In this document: in pieces, positions 27,930 to 37,313 of the stretch
Layout: each line of letters starts with the position of its first letter
How positions within the stretch are numbered: position 1 is the stretch's first letter
Source: Emergencia timonensis
GTDB lineage: Bacteria; Bacillota; Clostridia; Peptostreptococcales; Anaerovoracaceae
Assembly: GCF_900086585.1 (NCBI RefSeq)
Contig: NZ_FLKM01000008.1
Coordinates: forward strand, 1,561,652-1,625,651
Length of the DNA stretch: 64,000 bases
Direction of reading: 5' to 3'
Program-made: the position numbers and the translations under genes
Notes under the pieces: generated by a model
Database searches by the model: none
Told to the model about the DNA's origin: nothing
The model's input: the letters and a program-made list of their open reading frames with translations, nothing else

Positions 27930-27976
27930 TTGACATGTATGGATGTCTATGGTATTATAATTATACCGCGTTCGGT
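27930..27976 (+). promoter_or_regulatory. promoter and likely operator of the tetR-MFS pair
   Basis: TTGACA (27930-27935), 17 bases, TATTAT (27953-27958). Directly downstream is ACCGCGTTCGGT (27965-27976), an ACCG-N4-CGGT inverted repeat, well placed for repression by the TetR product. Confidence 0.7.
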
Positions 27977-27997
27977 TTAATAATAAGGAGGGATATT

Positions 27998-28687
27998 ATG
28001 TCACGCACCCAGAAAGACTTTGCGCCACGTAAAGAGAAATTGATTCAAATTGCTTTGGATCAGTTTCTCGAAAAGGGCTATGAAAATACAACCATCACTG
28101 ACTTGCAAAAAGCGTTTGGGCTCACGAAGGGCGGAATGTACCATTACTTCAACAGCAAGGAAGAAATACTGGATGCTGTAATTAAAAAAGGGATAGGGGA
28201 TTGGATTGACGAAGTGCGCAATCACATAATGGAGTTACCGGCGGAAGACAGATTGATGTATCTGTGTTTCACCGACACAGCGAACAGCTTCTCCAGTCAG
28301 CTGCTCCAATACGGCAGATCGGGAGATAGCTCCATCGTAACTTATAAGCTGCGGGAACAGCGCATGAAAATGTCGGTTCCGCTGGTGACGGAAATTATTA
28401 AACAGTATATGGACAGCGGGTTTTATACATGTGATTATCCTGAAGAAATAGCGGAAATCCTCTTGATGCTGGCTGTTTCCACCAGTGATCAAATATTTGG
28501 CCCCGCCACGAATGAGGATAAGTGGAAGAGGCGAATTGATGCTATGATAACATTGTGGAGAAATTGCGTACACCCTCCTGAAAGCCATTTGGATGAGTTG
28601 CGAGACAATTTGACCCGTTTTTATGAGGATAGTATGACAAGAAGTAACTCATGCAATTATGACTCACATAAGGAGAATATCACATGA
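27998..28687 (+). CDS. TetR-family transcriptional regulator of the adjacent efflux gene
   Basis: 229 residues. N-terminal HTH: I-T-D-L-Q-K-A-F-G-L-T-K-G-G-M-Y-H-Y-F. The ATG at 27998 has AAGGAGGG upstream, whereas the longer frame from 27923 would include the promoter. The stop overlaps the MFS start (ATGA). The pair is most simply a ligand-responsive repressor controlling its own drug efflux pump. It sits next to a recombinase remnant, consistent with acquisition on a mobile element. Confidence 0.85.
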   Translation: MSRTQKDFAPRKEKLIQIALDQFLEKGYENTTITDLQKAFGLTKGGMYHYFNSKEEILDAVIKKGIGDWIDEVRNHIMELPAEDRLMYLCFTDTANSFSSQLLQYGRSGDSSIVTYKLREQRMKMSVPLVTEIIKQYMDSGFYTCDYPEEIAEILLMLAVSTSDQIFGPATNEDKWKRRIDAMITLWRNCVHPPESHLDELRDNLTRFYEDSMTRSNSCNYDSHKENIT

Positions 28688-29922
28688 CACTAAAAGCAAA
28701 ACTTTGGAACAAGGATTTTACTCTGGTCGTAATAGGCCAAATTATCTCACTGTTCGGTAACGCTGTTCTTCGCTTTGCGCTGCCGCTGTATATCTTGGAG
28801 CAAAGCGGCTCACCCGCCCTGTTTGGGCAAGTTTCGGCACTGGCTTTTTTACCTATGATTCTGCTTTCGCCAGTGGGAGGCATGATCGCTGACCGTGTGA
28901 ATAAACAACGTATCATGGTTGTCTTAGATTTTATTACCTCCGCTTTGGTTTTTGGCTATATCGCCATAAGTGGTTATTTTTCAGCCATAGCCATTGTAGT
29001 CGTGCTGATGATGGCGCTCTATGCCATTCAAGGGGCGTATAGCCCGGCGGTGCAAGCCAGCATCCCATTGCTGGTAGAAGAGGAAAAGTTGGTTCCAGCA
29101 AACGCCGCCGTAAACCTCGTAAATTCACTGTCTAATATGCTGGGACCGGTCATAGGCGGCATACTTTATGGAACGTTTGGACTTCCTATAGTGCTTATTG
29201 TAAGCGCCATATGTTTTTTTCTATCAGCGGTCATGGAATTATTTATTAGAATACCGCACAAAAAGCAAGCGTCCACCGGTAATATGTGGACTACAGTGAA
29301 AAAGGATATGGGCAGCAGCCTTCGCTTTATGTTCAAGACAAAACCGATTTTAGCAAAAATTATCTTTATCATGACATTGTTTGAACTGTTTGCCAGTTCA
29401 GTACTTATTATCGGCGTGCCAGTGTTGATTACACAAACATATGCGTTTTCCAGCCAATGGCTAGGTGTGACACAAGGCATTATGATGGGTGGGGGATTAG
29501 TAGGTGGAGTGCTGGCTGGAGTGCTGGCGAAAAAATTATCCATAAAAAAAATACACCGGTTGCTGTTACTGATCGCTCTGTGCTTTGTACCGATTGTGTT
29601 AGGACTACTGTTAGGCGTTTCTGCTATCGTTGGCTATGGTATCATTACTGCGGCTTGCTTTTTTACGATGATTGCCGGTGTACTGATGCGCGTGCAGTTG
29701 TTTGCATTCATCCAGCAGGTAGTTCCGGAAGAAATAATGGGCAAGGTATTTTCTTGTTTGATGGCAATTATTCTTTGTGCTCAACCCGTTGGTCAATGGC
29801 TTGCTGGCTGGAGTTTTGAGCGTTTTGCAGAGTTGCCGTGGGTCGTGTTATTGGCGGCTGTCGCACTATCCAGCATAGTATCCGTCTATTCCCGCAGTTG
29901 CTTCCACAAAATCGAAGTATAG
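28684..29922 (+). CDS. MFS transporter (macrolide-efflux/MefA-like group)
   Basis: 412 residues with about 12 membrane helices. Opens K-A-K-L-W-N-K-D-F-T-L-V-V-I-G-Q-I-I-S-L-F-G-N, characteristic of MefA/DHA3-type exporters, and has the loop 2-3 motif G-G-M-I-A-D-R-V-N-K-Q-R. Coupled to the TetR gene (ATGA overlap). The exported compound is not predictable. Confidence 0.85.
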   Translation: MTLKAKLWNKDFTLVVIGQIISLFGNAVLRFALPLYILEQSGSPALFGQVSALAFLPMILLSPVGGMIADRVNKQRIMVVLDFITSALVFGYIAISGYFSAIAIVVVLMMALYAIQGAYSPAVQASIPLLVEEEKLVPANAAVNLVNSLSNMLGPVIGGILYGTFGLPIVLIVSAICFFLSAVMELFIRIPHKKQASTGNMWTTVKKDMGSSLRFMFKTKPILAKIIFIMTLFELFASSVLIIGVPVLITQTYAFSSQWLGVTQGIMMGGGLVGGVLAGVLAKKLSIKKIHRLLLLIALCFVPIVLGLLLGVSAIVGYGIITAACFFTMIAGVLMRVQLFAFIQQVVPEEIMGKVFSCLMAIILCAQPVGQWLAGWSFERFAELPWVVLLAAVALSSIVSVYSRSCFHKIEV

Positions 29923-30000
29923 TTCATTCCATCCCTACGAAAGTTTCGGCTGGCGTAAGTGGTTGATTGTTAGAGGGATATTTTTCCCTCCCCTGATACA

Positions 30001-30043
30001 GAACGGGCGGCTTCTGGACAAAATGTCCAGAGGCCGCCCGTTC
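30001..30043. terminator. long GC-rich inverted repeat after the MFS gene
   Basis: Nineteen-base arms, GAACGGGCGGC plus TCTGGAC (30001-30019) and the complement (30025-30043), with one mismatch and a 5-base loop. Only a short T-run follows (CCCCTTT). It probably ends the tetR-MFS transcript and may mark the edge of the acquired segment. Confidence 0.65.
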
Positions 30044-30046
30044 CCC

Positions 30047-30499
30047 TTTGCGGCGGCATCCTTGTTGAAGATGGCCGGCAGAGGTATAATATAGCGGAGA
30101 TGGATTACGGCCAGGCCGATATGGATATTTACGAATACTTCAAGGCCCAGGGCGTGAAAATCGAAAGCCCGCCGGAACTGCAAGCTACAGTTCCGAACTG
30201 ACCGCCGCCCGCGCCGCGCTTGCCAAAACTGAAAGCGAGATTGAAAAACTGCTTGATACGCTTCCCGGTGCAAACCCCACCTTGCTACAATACGCAAACA
30301 ACCGCATTGAGGAACTGGATGGGTAACGGCAAACCCAGGCGAAACGGGTGGCCGACCTTACCGCTAATTCCGTTTTGTCCTCTCAGGTTGAAAGTATATT
30401 CGGCTATCTGCGGGACTGGGAGTCCGTGACTTTGACGACAAGCGCCAGGTGCTTGACACGCTTGTTTCACAAGTGCGGGCCACGAGTGCGCAAGTTGTG
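30047..30499 (+). pseudogene. decayed large serine recombinase fragment (with an adjoining unidentified fragment)
   Basis: From about 30190 the reading E-L-T-A-A-R-A-A-L-A-K-T-E-S-E-I-E-K-L-L then N-R-I-E-E-L-D-G, a stop, then R-Q-T-Q-A-K-R-V-A-D-L, and in a shifted frame D-F-D-D-K-R-Q-V-L-D-T-L-V is the coiled-coil C-terminal part of a transposon/ICE-type serine recombinase. At least one in-frame stop (30324-30326) and two frameshifts break it. The upstream piece (30047-30190; I-A-E-M-D-Y-G-Q-A-D-M-D-I-Y-E-Y-F) is open but unidentified. The catalytic domain is absent. From 30500 to 30797 I see only AT-rich sequence and a small GGAGA/TCTCC hairpin (30735-30754). Confidence 0.75.
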
Positions 30500-30797
30500 T
30501 TATATTGAAAACTTTGTTTTTTTCACCTCACATCATGCCATTGTCAAAGACATTTAAAAATCCTGTGTTGCAATTATTCTTTATGAAAGCTTACTAGGAG
30601 CTGATTGTATTGAGGAATTATTGATACTATGCGAAAGAAAAGCTTTTTAACTTTCAACCTGCCGATATTTAAAATATAAGTTGATTTCCGTACGAAGAAG
30701 GCAGAAGCAGCAGCGAAATATGCCGATTCCGGAGATATTTATTAGTCTCCATGCGGAAAATCAAAGAGAGGAGTATCGTTTCGTTATTTGTTATCTG

Positions 30798-33287
30798 CTA
30801 GCACCTTGGCGCATAGTAAAGTCTGATTACATTTTCGCCGTTACAGAGGTTGATGTGATATGGCTTTGCGCAGACAAAGCGAAAGCCTGGAATGCAGCGG
30901 ATGTTGTGACAGGCGGAAACACAGATGCAGGCGCTGACATTGGTGACAGTCTGATCTGGAATGATTCGCTTACCTGTACAGCAGTTGAGATATTGTACGG
31001 TATACGAGGCAGTACCGTCAATGACAGTTGCAGAAGCGTTATCATAGAGATAGGTTGTGCCTGTCTCCAGGACGGCGAAGTCGGATAGAACCGTGTCTCG
31101 GCAGTCAGTTTTTCCATAGAAAGGAAATTCTGCTGCGCTGTGGGCGGGAACTACGAGATTTTCAGCTAAGATGCGGCGGTTTTGGCTGACCAAAGCTTCT
31201 TCAATAGTTTCTGCGCCCTGTACGTCGTAGAGCAGAGGGAAGGTCAACTGCGTATCGGTGTAGTTTTCTACCATGACTCGATAATAGATATTTCGGCAGG
31301 CAGAGATAGAAATTTCCTTATAGTTGACATTGTCTGCAGAACTGCCGACGAATTTTTTGATAGAAAAATCTGCGCTGCAAGCTACAATTGGCGATGGAAA
31401 GTTTAACAAACGAGAGGGTTGATTATAACTCAAATCAGATGCATCAGCGACAAGGTGGTTTGGCTCCAGGAAGGTGACGTAAGTTCTTTCATCGTAATTG
31501 GTGTGAAGATGGGTTCCGTGGGCGGAGCCTTTATTTGCAAGATCATAGGTGATTCTGATTTGTGTCCGACTGTCGGGGGAGGCGAGGGGAAAAGGAACTT
31601 TTCCCAAATCTATGACGATGGTATCGCCATGAATATTGGCATCGCCCACATCTGGCAATAGAGCTGGTTTGACATAAATCGTGTAGTCTGGGTCAGCAGG
31701 ATCGATAATATCGGAATCGCTGACGGACTTCAGCCGAAGACCGTCCTGCCAGCCAGTGATTTTGATGGAGCCGGGTACATAATAGAAGAGTGCCTTGTTG
31801 ATGGTATCCACAATGGTAAGCTGCAGGCTGCCCGTCAGTACAAAGAGATCGCGAACCAGGCGTTCCAGTTCTTCAATAATAGGACTTTCTGAGCCGTTTT
31901 CCGTGGCTTCACGCAGATAGGAGCCGGTAGAGGCGATTGTCCGCATGATATTGAGCACGTCGTCTCTGGTGTAAGGACCAGGTGTCTGCGCGTCGATTTC
32001 AATTCCCAGAACAAAGAGGGACGCGTTACCTTCAGAAGGGTTTTTCACGCGCAGCGCAGCCTCATAAGCTCTCTGCAAGGCCAAAACCAATTCCTCAGAA
32101 GTAGCTGATCTGTTAGCGATTTCTCCGAGAAGTGTAGGCAGTGTTTGCCGCAGATAGAGATAATATTTCCAAGGTTCACCGGCTGTATCAGGCAGAAAAT
32201 CACTGTTGACGCTGGTCGGTTTCGCATAGACGCCTCTGTACTCTGGATTGACAGAGCGATTAGCCTGACCGTCGGTAATGAGCACTACCGCCCTGCGCAG
32301 GATATCGTCAGACTGTGTGAATCCTGGCGTCTTCAACAGAATATAAGCTTCTTCCAGACCGGCTTCTGTGTTGGTATCTTCGCCATAAGGAATGGCCCAG
32401 ATCATGTTATCCAGTATGGTATTGTTTTCATAACCGCTGTCATTCATACTGTAGGGCAGCTGCGAAGGTGTCAAAGGCGTCGAAGCTGCCACAGCAGTGA
32501 TGAAATTCCCCGTATAAGCCGATGGATTCGCCGCATACACAGTCGATAGATATTCCTGCAGAACAGTGTCTGCTTTGGCGGAACCGTCGTCGTTGTAAAT
32601 GTCCGTATACTGAATCTGGTAATATCGGTAGTAATTGTAGAGACTGAGCTGGGTGCTGGCAGCGATGGGCGCAGATTGTTCCATATACACTGTCATATCA
32701 GTCGATGAGACGAAAGATCCGTTGCGATAGCCCAGAATCTGTCCGATCAGATTACCGCTGGTAGTAGAGCGGCGCCAGGTAAAAAGCGTACCTAGATAAT
32801 CGTAAGAAAAGCCTCTATCTACACCCGGAACGTAAGCGTCACGGGCAAAGGGCACTATCGTGACCCTGGTCTCTTTATTTTGCTGCCATAGCAGATTAAT
32901 TGTCTGAATCAAGGCCCTTTTGGCAAGCGCCATTTTTCTGCTGCCGCCGGACATCATGCTGGCTGTCACATCTAGGACGAAGATGACATCCAGCGAATGA
33001 GGCGGATAGTAAGAGAAGACCAGCGGATTTGCTTCTAAATCTAAGGTTACAGTAGGGTTACAATCACCTTCTGCGCCCTTGGAAATTCTCAGCCGGTCAT
33101 AAAAATGAAGGTCTGCGCCGGTGCCGTTATTTGCGGCAGCATCAAAGACTGTAGTTTCACCCGACGTAATCCAGTAGTCCGGATTGAGGGGGTCGTTGAC
33201 GGGGCGAATCAAATCGTACCCGCCCAGATATGCTGGATTCTCTTTTCCAACCCCCTGATAAAGACATGGTATTTTTGTGATAGACAT
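30798..33287 (-). CDS. von Willebrand factor A protein with cysteine-rich MucBP-like C-terminus, no signal peptide
   Basis: 829 residues from the ATG at 33287, which has TTGGAGGT upstream; a frame from 33329 has none. The N-terminus (M-S-I-T-K-I-P-C-L-Y-Q-G) is not a signal peptide. The VWA domain begins at residue 97 with the MIDAS motif D-V-T-A-S-M-M (Asp106) and is enlarged by long inserts to about 470; A-V-V-L-I-T-D-G-Q-A-N is present. Beta-rich repeats resembling isopeptide/DUF11-type domains follow. The last 70 residues look like a MucBP domain in which nine positions are cysteine (for example L-N-C-C-T-G-K and A-C-I-C-V-S-A-C). A surface or spore-surface protein cross-linked by disulfides is possible; the lack of an export signal is the puzzle. 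Confidence 0.7.
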   Translation of the reverse strand: MSITKIPCLYQGVGKENPAYLGGYDLIRPVNDPLNPDYWITSGETTVFDAAANNGTGADLHFYDRLRISKGAEGDCNPTVTLDLEANPLVFSYYPPHSLDVIFVLDVTASMMSGGSRKMALAKRALIQTINLLWQQNKETRVTIVPFARDAYVPGVDRGFSYDYLGTLFTWRRSTTSGNLIGQILGYRNGSFVSSTDMTVYMEQSAPIAASTQLSLYNYYRYYQIQYTDIYNDDGSAKADTVLQEYLSTVYAANPSAYTGNFITAVAASTPLTPSQLPYSMNDSGYENNTILDNMIWAIPYGEDTNTEAGLEEAYILLKTPGFTQSDDILRRAVVLITDGQANRSVNPEYRGVYAKPTSVNSDFLPDTAGEPWKYYLYLRQTLPTLLGEIANRSATSEELVLALQRAYEAALRVKNPSEGNASLFVLGIEIDAQTPGPYTRDDVLNIMRTIASTGSYLREATENGSESPIIEELERLVRDLFVLTGSLQLTIVDTINKALFYYVPGSIKITGWQDGLRLKSVSDSDIIDPADPDYTIYVKPALLPDVGDANIHGDTIVIDLGKVPFPLASPDSRTQIRITYDLANKGSAHGTHLHTNYDERTYVTFLEPNHLVADASDLSYNQPSRLLNFPSPIVACSADFSIKKFVGSSADNVNYKEISISACRNIYYRVMVENYTDTQLTFPLLYDVQGAETIEEALVSQNRRILAENLVVPAHSAAEFPFYGKTDCRDTVLSDFAVLETGTTYLYDNASATVIDGTASYTVQYLNCCTGKRIIPDQTVTNVSACICVSACHNIRCIPGFRFVCAKPYHINLCNGENVIRLYYAPRC

Positions 33288-33470
33288 AGCTATACCTCCA
33301 ATCTCTATCAGTATATTAAAGGACAACATTTCATGTGTTTTTCAGGACAAAGGCAGACTGCCTGATTCTAATGCAGTTTGGTTGGGTGAATTTCTCAAGG
33401 GATGGTTGTGTACCATCTAAACAAAGTGTGATACTATCAGTTTAATGAAAGAACTGCAGGGAGGTAGAAA

Positions 33471-34598
33471 ATGAAAATCAATGATTTTAAACTGGAATGT
33501 TACTTTGGTCTGTACGAGTTTACAGCACCGTATTTATTGACGCAGTCAGACTGCGAGTCTATGACGACAGAGGAGCTTCTTGCCATGGAACCGGGCGCCA
33601 AGGAAGATTATCTCAAGCAATGGTTGGGTTATACAGAGACCTGGGGCGATCCTGCGTTGAGAGAAGTAATCGCCGGACTATATCAGGACATGAAAGCGGA
33701 AAACATTTTGGTATTCCACGGCGCCCAAGAGGCAATTTTTGCCTATATGAACGTCATGCTAAATCCAGGCGACCATATGATCGCCATGTATCCAAACTAC
33801 CAGTCAGCTTATGAGGTGGCAAATTCCGTTCCCGACTGCGCCTTCTCTAAGTGGTGGGTAAAGGACGGCGGCGATAAATGGGTGATTGATTTTGATGAGC
33901 TGGAAGGTCTGATTCAACCAAATACCAAGGTGCTGGCGATCAACTCACCGAATAATCCTACTGGCTATACTTTTACCAATGAGGAGATAAGACGTCTGTG
34001 CAAAATCTGCAAAGATCACGACATCTATCTATTCTCTGATGAGGTATATAAGGGATTGGAGATGGATGGAGAGACGCGAGACTGGATGGCAGACCATTAC
34101 GAAGGATGCGTTTCTCTAGGCGTCATGTCGAAGGCTTACGGTCTGGCCGGTCTGCGAGTAGGCTGGCTGGCTTCTAAAGATACGGAAATGCTCAATAAAG
34201 TCGTAAAATTCAAGCATTATATGAGTATCTGTGATTCAGCGCCGTCTGAATTCCTATCAAAGGTAGCGCTAAAGCATAGCGATCAGCTTCTGAAGCGAAG
34301 TCACGACTTGATTGTTGAAAACATTAAACTGGCAGATCAATTCTTTGAGAAATACGCTTACTTATTTGAGAAAAAAGAGATTACCTGTGGGCCTGTTGCG
34401 TTCCATAAGCTTTTAATCGACATGCCGGTGGATGAATTCTGCCAGATGGCTGTAGATAAAAAAGGCGTGCTTTTGCTGCCTGCTGGAATTTACGATATGG
34501 AAGGCCAGTATTTCAGGATGGGTTATGGAAGAAAAGGTGTTCCTGAGGCTTTAGAAAAATTTGAAGAGTTCCTGATCGAGAATGGATTTACCAAGTAG
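33471..34598 (+). CDS. PLP-dependent class I/II aminotransferase
   Basis: 375 residues, fold type I. The Schiff-base lysine lies in V-M-S-K-A-Y-G-L-A-G-L-R-V-G-W, with N-S-P-N-N-P-T-G-Y and F-S-D-E-V-Y as PLP contacts. GGGAGGTAG precedes the ATG. It is followed after 12 bases by an ornithine cyclodeaminase-family gene, and the two probably form an amino acid catabolic or biosynthetic unit. The substrate is not evident. Confidence 0.85.
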   Translation: MKINDFKLECYFGLYEFTAPYLLTQSDCESMTTEELLAMEPGAKEDYLKQWLGYTETWGDPALREVIAGLYQDMKAENILVFHGAQEAIFAYMNVMLNPGDHMIAMYPNYQSAYEVANSVPDCAFSKWWVKDGGDKWVIDFDELEGLIQPNTKVLAINSPNNPTGYTFTNEEIRRLCKICKDHDIYLFSDEVYKGLEMDGETRDWMADHYEGCVSLGVMSKAYGLAGLRVGWLASKDTEMLNKVVKFKHYMSICDSAPSEFLSKVALKHSDQLLKRSHDLIVENIKLADQFFEKYAYLFEKKEITCGPVAFHKLLIDMPVDEFCQMAVDKKGVLLLPAGIYDMEGQYFRMGYGRKGVPEALEKFEEFLIENGFTK

Positions 34599-34610
34599 GA
34601 GGTGAAGCCG

Positions 34611-35597
34611 ATGAAGACGATGCTGCTTTGCATGAACGATGTGAGAAGTTCCTTATCCATGGCGGCGGTCATTGAGGCTGTAGAGGAAGGATACCTGGCC
34701 TTTGAAGAGGGGAAAGTACAGCAGCCCGACATCGTATCAATGGAGATGCCGGAGCATCACGGAGAAACCGACATCAAATCCTGCTATAATGCTTTAAACG
34801 AGAGCGTGTCTGTTAAGATTGCTTCGGGATTTTATGATAATGGGAAAACAAACGATTTACCGACGATGATAGGTACGATTCTGCTTTTCGATGGCAGGAC
34901 TGGCGCGCCTGTCTGCATTATGGACGGCAGTTTGATTACGGCAATCCGTACAGGCGCTGCCGGCGCAATTTCCTCAAAGCTTTTGGCCAGGAAGGATTCT
35001 AAAACAGTCGCGGTTTTTGGCGGAGGCGGTCAGGCCAGAATGCAGGTCTACGGACTCTGTCAGGTGATGGACATTGAAACGATTAAAGTATACAGCCAGT
35101 ATCCACATGAGCTGGCGGCTTATAAAGCCGACGTAGAAAAAGAGACTGGAAGACAGGTCATCCTATGCGATTCTGTAGAGATGACGATGGAAGACGCCGA
35201 TATTGCCATATCTACAACGCCGTCAAAGGAGTTTTTGGTGAACAGCAGCCTGGTCAAACCGGGCATGCATATTGTCGCTGTCGGCGCCGATATGGCTGGA
35301 AAAAACGAGTGGGATCCACAGATTTTCAGAGGTGCAAAAGTTGTAGGCGACAGTATTGCACAGTGTGTAAGCCGCGGCGAAATGCGAAACGCCATTGTGG
35401 CGAAAGTGATTGCAGAAGATGATATCTATGGGGAGATTGGAGAAATCCTCGCTGGGAAGAAGGCAGGCAGAGAGTCAGCAGAAGAAATTACGATCTTTGA
35501 TACCACGGGAATGGGAATTCAAGATAATGTGACAGCTATGAGGGTTTACGAAATTGCAAAAGAAAAGGGACTTGGCCAGTGGTTCGAGTTTCTGTAG
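34611..35597 (+). CDS. ornithine cyclodeaminase/mu-crystallin family protein
   Basis: 328 residues with a Rossmann NAD(H) site V-A-V-F-G-G-G-G-Q-A-R-M-Q and the substrate loop A-I-R-T-G-A-A-G-A-I-S-S. Family members are ornithine cyclodeaminases, alanine or ketimine reductases, or lysine cyclodeaminase. Start at 34611, because AGGAGG (34597-34602) is 8 bases upstream; a GTG at 34602 overlaps that site. Pairing with an aminotransferase suggests reduction of a cyclic imine formed after transamination; inference only. Confidence 0.85.
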   Translation: MKTMLLCMNDVRSSLSMAAVIEAVEEGYLAFEEGKVQQPDIVSMEMPEHHGETDIKSCYNALNESVSVKIASGFYDNGKTNDLPTMIGTILLFDGRTGAPVCIMDGSLITAIRTGAAGAISSKLLARKDSKTVAVFGGGGQARMQVYGLCQVMDIETIKVYSQYPHELAAYKADVEKETGRQVILCDSVEMTMEDADIAISTTPSKEFLVNSSLVKPGMHIVAVGADMAGKNEWDPQIFRGAKVVGDSIAQCVSRGEMRNAIVAKVIAEDDIYGEIGEILAGKKAGRESAEEITIFDTTGMGIQDNVTAMRVYEIAKEKGLGQWFEFL

Positions 35598-35600
35598 GAA

Positions 35601-35638
35601 AAGAGCGCCAGCCGCGTTAGAAGGCTGGCGCTCTTTTA
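35601..35638 (+). terminator. terminator after the aminotransferase operon
   Basis: AAGAGCGCCAGCC (35601-35613) pairs with GGCTGGCGCTCTT (35623-35635), then TTT. Confidence 0.9.
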
Positions 35639-35863
35639 GAATTTTGCGGCGCTGATTTAATATTCCGCCAGTGTGAAACCTTATTTTACTCATGGTCGTT
35701 TTATGATACAATAGAAAGAAAGACAGCGCGAAGTTGTAAGTTATCAGTTAACAGGACAATTCGAAAGGTACTCTATTACAGCCATCATTTTATACCCGAT
35801 TTTTCTTAAATGGAAACAGTCAGACGATATATGTAAGCTGAAAAAATATTGAAGGGAATTGTA

Positions 35864-37303
35864 ATGATAGAATTCGAGTGGAAACCCGATAAGACGGCCA
35901 AGACGCCAATTTATCGGCAGATTGTAAAATACATCAGCGATAAGATTGCCGCAGGGGACTGGGTGATCGGCAGCCGCCTGCCATCCCAGCGGGCAATGGC
36001 TTTGGCTTTTGACGTCAACCGCAGTACCATCGTCACCGCCATGGAAGAATTATTATCTTACGACATTTTGGAGAGTGATTTTGGCGGCGGAACCAGAGTC
36101 AAAAGCAACTCTTGGTCTCTTTTGATGAGCCAGCCGCCAGACTGGAACAAATATATCAGCAGCGGGCCGTTTCACGCCAACCTCCCGACCATTCAGACCA
36201 TCAACAAGCTGGAGTTTGAACCGGGTTATATCAGGATTGGCACAGGAGAACTGGCGCCAGAACTGTATCCCAACAAGCTGGTCACGAAAATCTTCCGCAG
36301 GATGCCGGAAGTTGTGCCACATCTGGGTTATCTGGGACCCCTCGGCTTACCAGAACTGGGGCGGGCCTTGTCTGAGCGCCTTCAATTGGAACAGGGTATT
36401 GAAGCCGATCCGGCCAATATTATGGTCGCTTCTGGTTCGCTGCAAGGGCTGCAGCTGATCAGCGTCTGCATGCTGAAGCGTGGCAGCCGCGTTTATACAG
36501 AGGCGCCTACCTATTTAAAATCTCTGCAGATTTTTCAGTCTGCAGGTATGAATTTGTGTGGTATACCGATGGACGAAGAGGGTATAAAATACTGGAACAT
36601 CAAAGGCGCTTCCATCGATTCGCTGCTTTATACCATTCCAACTCATCACAATCCGACGGGCCTGGTCATGAGCGAAGAACGCAGGAAAGCGCTTCTCAGC
36701 TTCTGCCAGAAGAACTGTCTGCCTGTGCTGGAGGACGATGCTTACGGTCAGCTGTGGTTTGAAGAAAAGCCCCCAAAGGCTATTAAGGCCAGCGACAAAA
36801 CAGGTTCAGTCATTTACCTGGGCACTGTCTCCAAGACCATGGCGCCAGGCCTGCGTATTGGCTGGGTCGTTGGACCAGAGGCTGTTGTACAGAGGCTGGG
36901 TGACGTTAAAATGCAGACCGACTACGGGGCCAGTTCAGTTTCCCAGTGGATGATGACAGAGTTATTGACCAGTGGAGATTATGATATCTATTTAGACGAT
37001 TTGCGCCGGGAGCTGAAAGGGAGAAGAGATAACGCCCTGGCGGCTCTCAGACGTAATTTCAACGATATGGCTACGTGGAACCGACCCAGCGGAGGATTTT
37101 ACATCTGGCTTCGTCTCAATAAAGAAGTACCGATTGACAAGGTGTTTCATGAGGCGCTGCAGCATGGGCTTCTGCTGAATCCGGGAAACATTTACGACTA
37201 TATAGAAAACCACGCCATCAGGATTTCCTACGCTTATGCCGATCCGGAGGATATGACGAAAGCGATAGAAATTTTGGCATCCATTGTAGAAAAATATGAT
37301 TAG
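35864..37303 (+). CDS. MocR/PdxR-type GntR-aminotransferase regulator
   Basis: 479 residues. N-terminal GntR wHTH (Y-R-Q-I-V-K-Y-I-S-D-K-I and L-P-S-Q-R-A-M-A-L-A-F-D-V-N-R-S-T-I-V) is fused to a fold-type I aminotransferase domain with the PLP lysine in L-G-T-V-S-K-T-M-A-P-G-L-R-I-G-W. MocR proteins sense PLP adducts and regulate PLP or amino acid metabolism. ATG at 35864 with AGGGA 6 bases upstream is preferred over TTG 35849. A possible promoter has TACAAT at 35707-35712. Its target may be the aminotransferase/cyclodeaminase pair just upstream. Confidence 0.88.
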   Translation: MIEFEWKPDKTAKTPIYRQIVKYISDKIAAGDWVIGSRLPSQRAMALAFDVNRSTIVTAMEELLSYDILESDFGGGTRVKSNSWSLLMSQPPDWNKYISSGPFHANLPTIQTINKLEFEPGYIRIGTGELAPELYPNKLVTKIFRRMPEVVPHLGYLGPLGLPELGRALSERLQLEQGIEADPANIMVASGSLQGLQLISVCMLKRGSRVYTEAPTYLKSLQIFQSAGMNLCGIPMDEEGIKYWNIKGASIDSLLYTIPTHHNPTGLVMSEERRKALLSFCQKNCLPVLEDDAYGQLWFEEKPPKAIKASDKTGSVIYLGTVSKTMAPGLRIGWVVGPEAVVQRLGDVKMQTDYGASSVSQWMMTELLTSGDYDIYLDDLRRELKGRRDNALAALRRNFNDMATWNRPSGGFYIWLRLNKEVPIDKVFHEALQHGLLLNPGNIYDYIENHAIRISYAYADPEDMTKAIEILASIVEKYD

Positions 37304-37313
37304 AGGTAGTTAT

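Noticed and set aside
30681..31088. Plus-strand ORF opposite the VWA gene
   Set aside because: It is mostly antisense to the cysteine-rich end of the VWA protein and has no recognisable domain or start signals.
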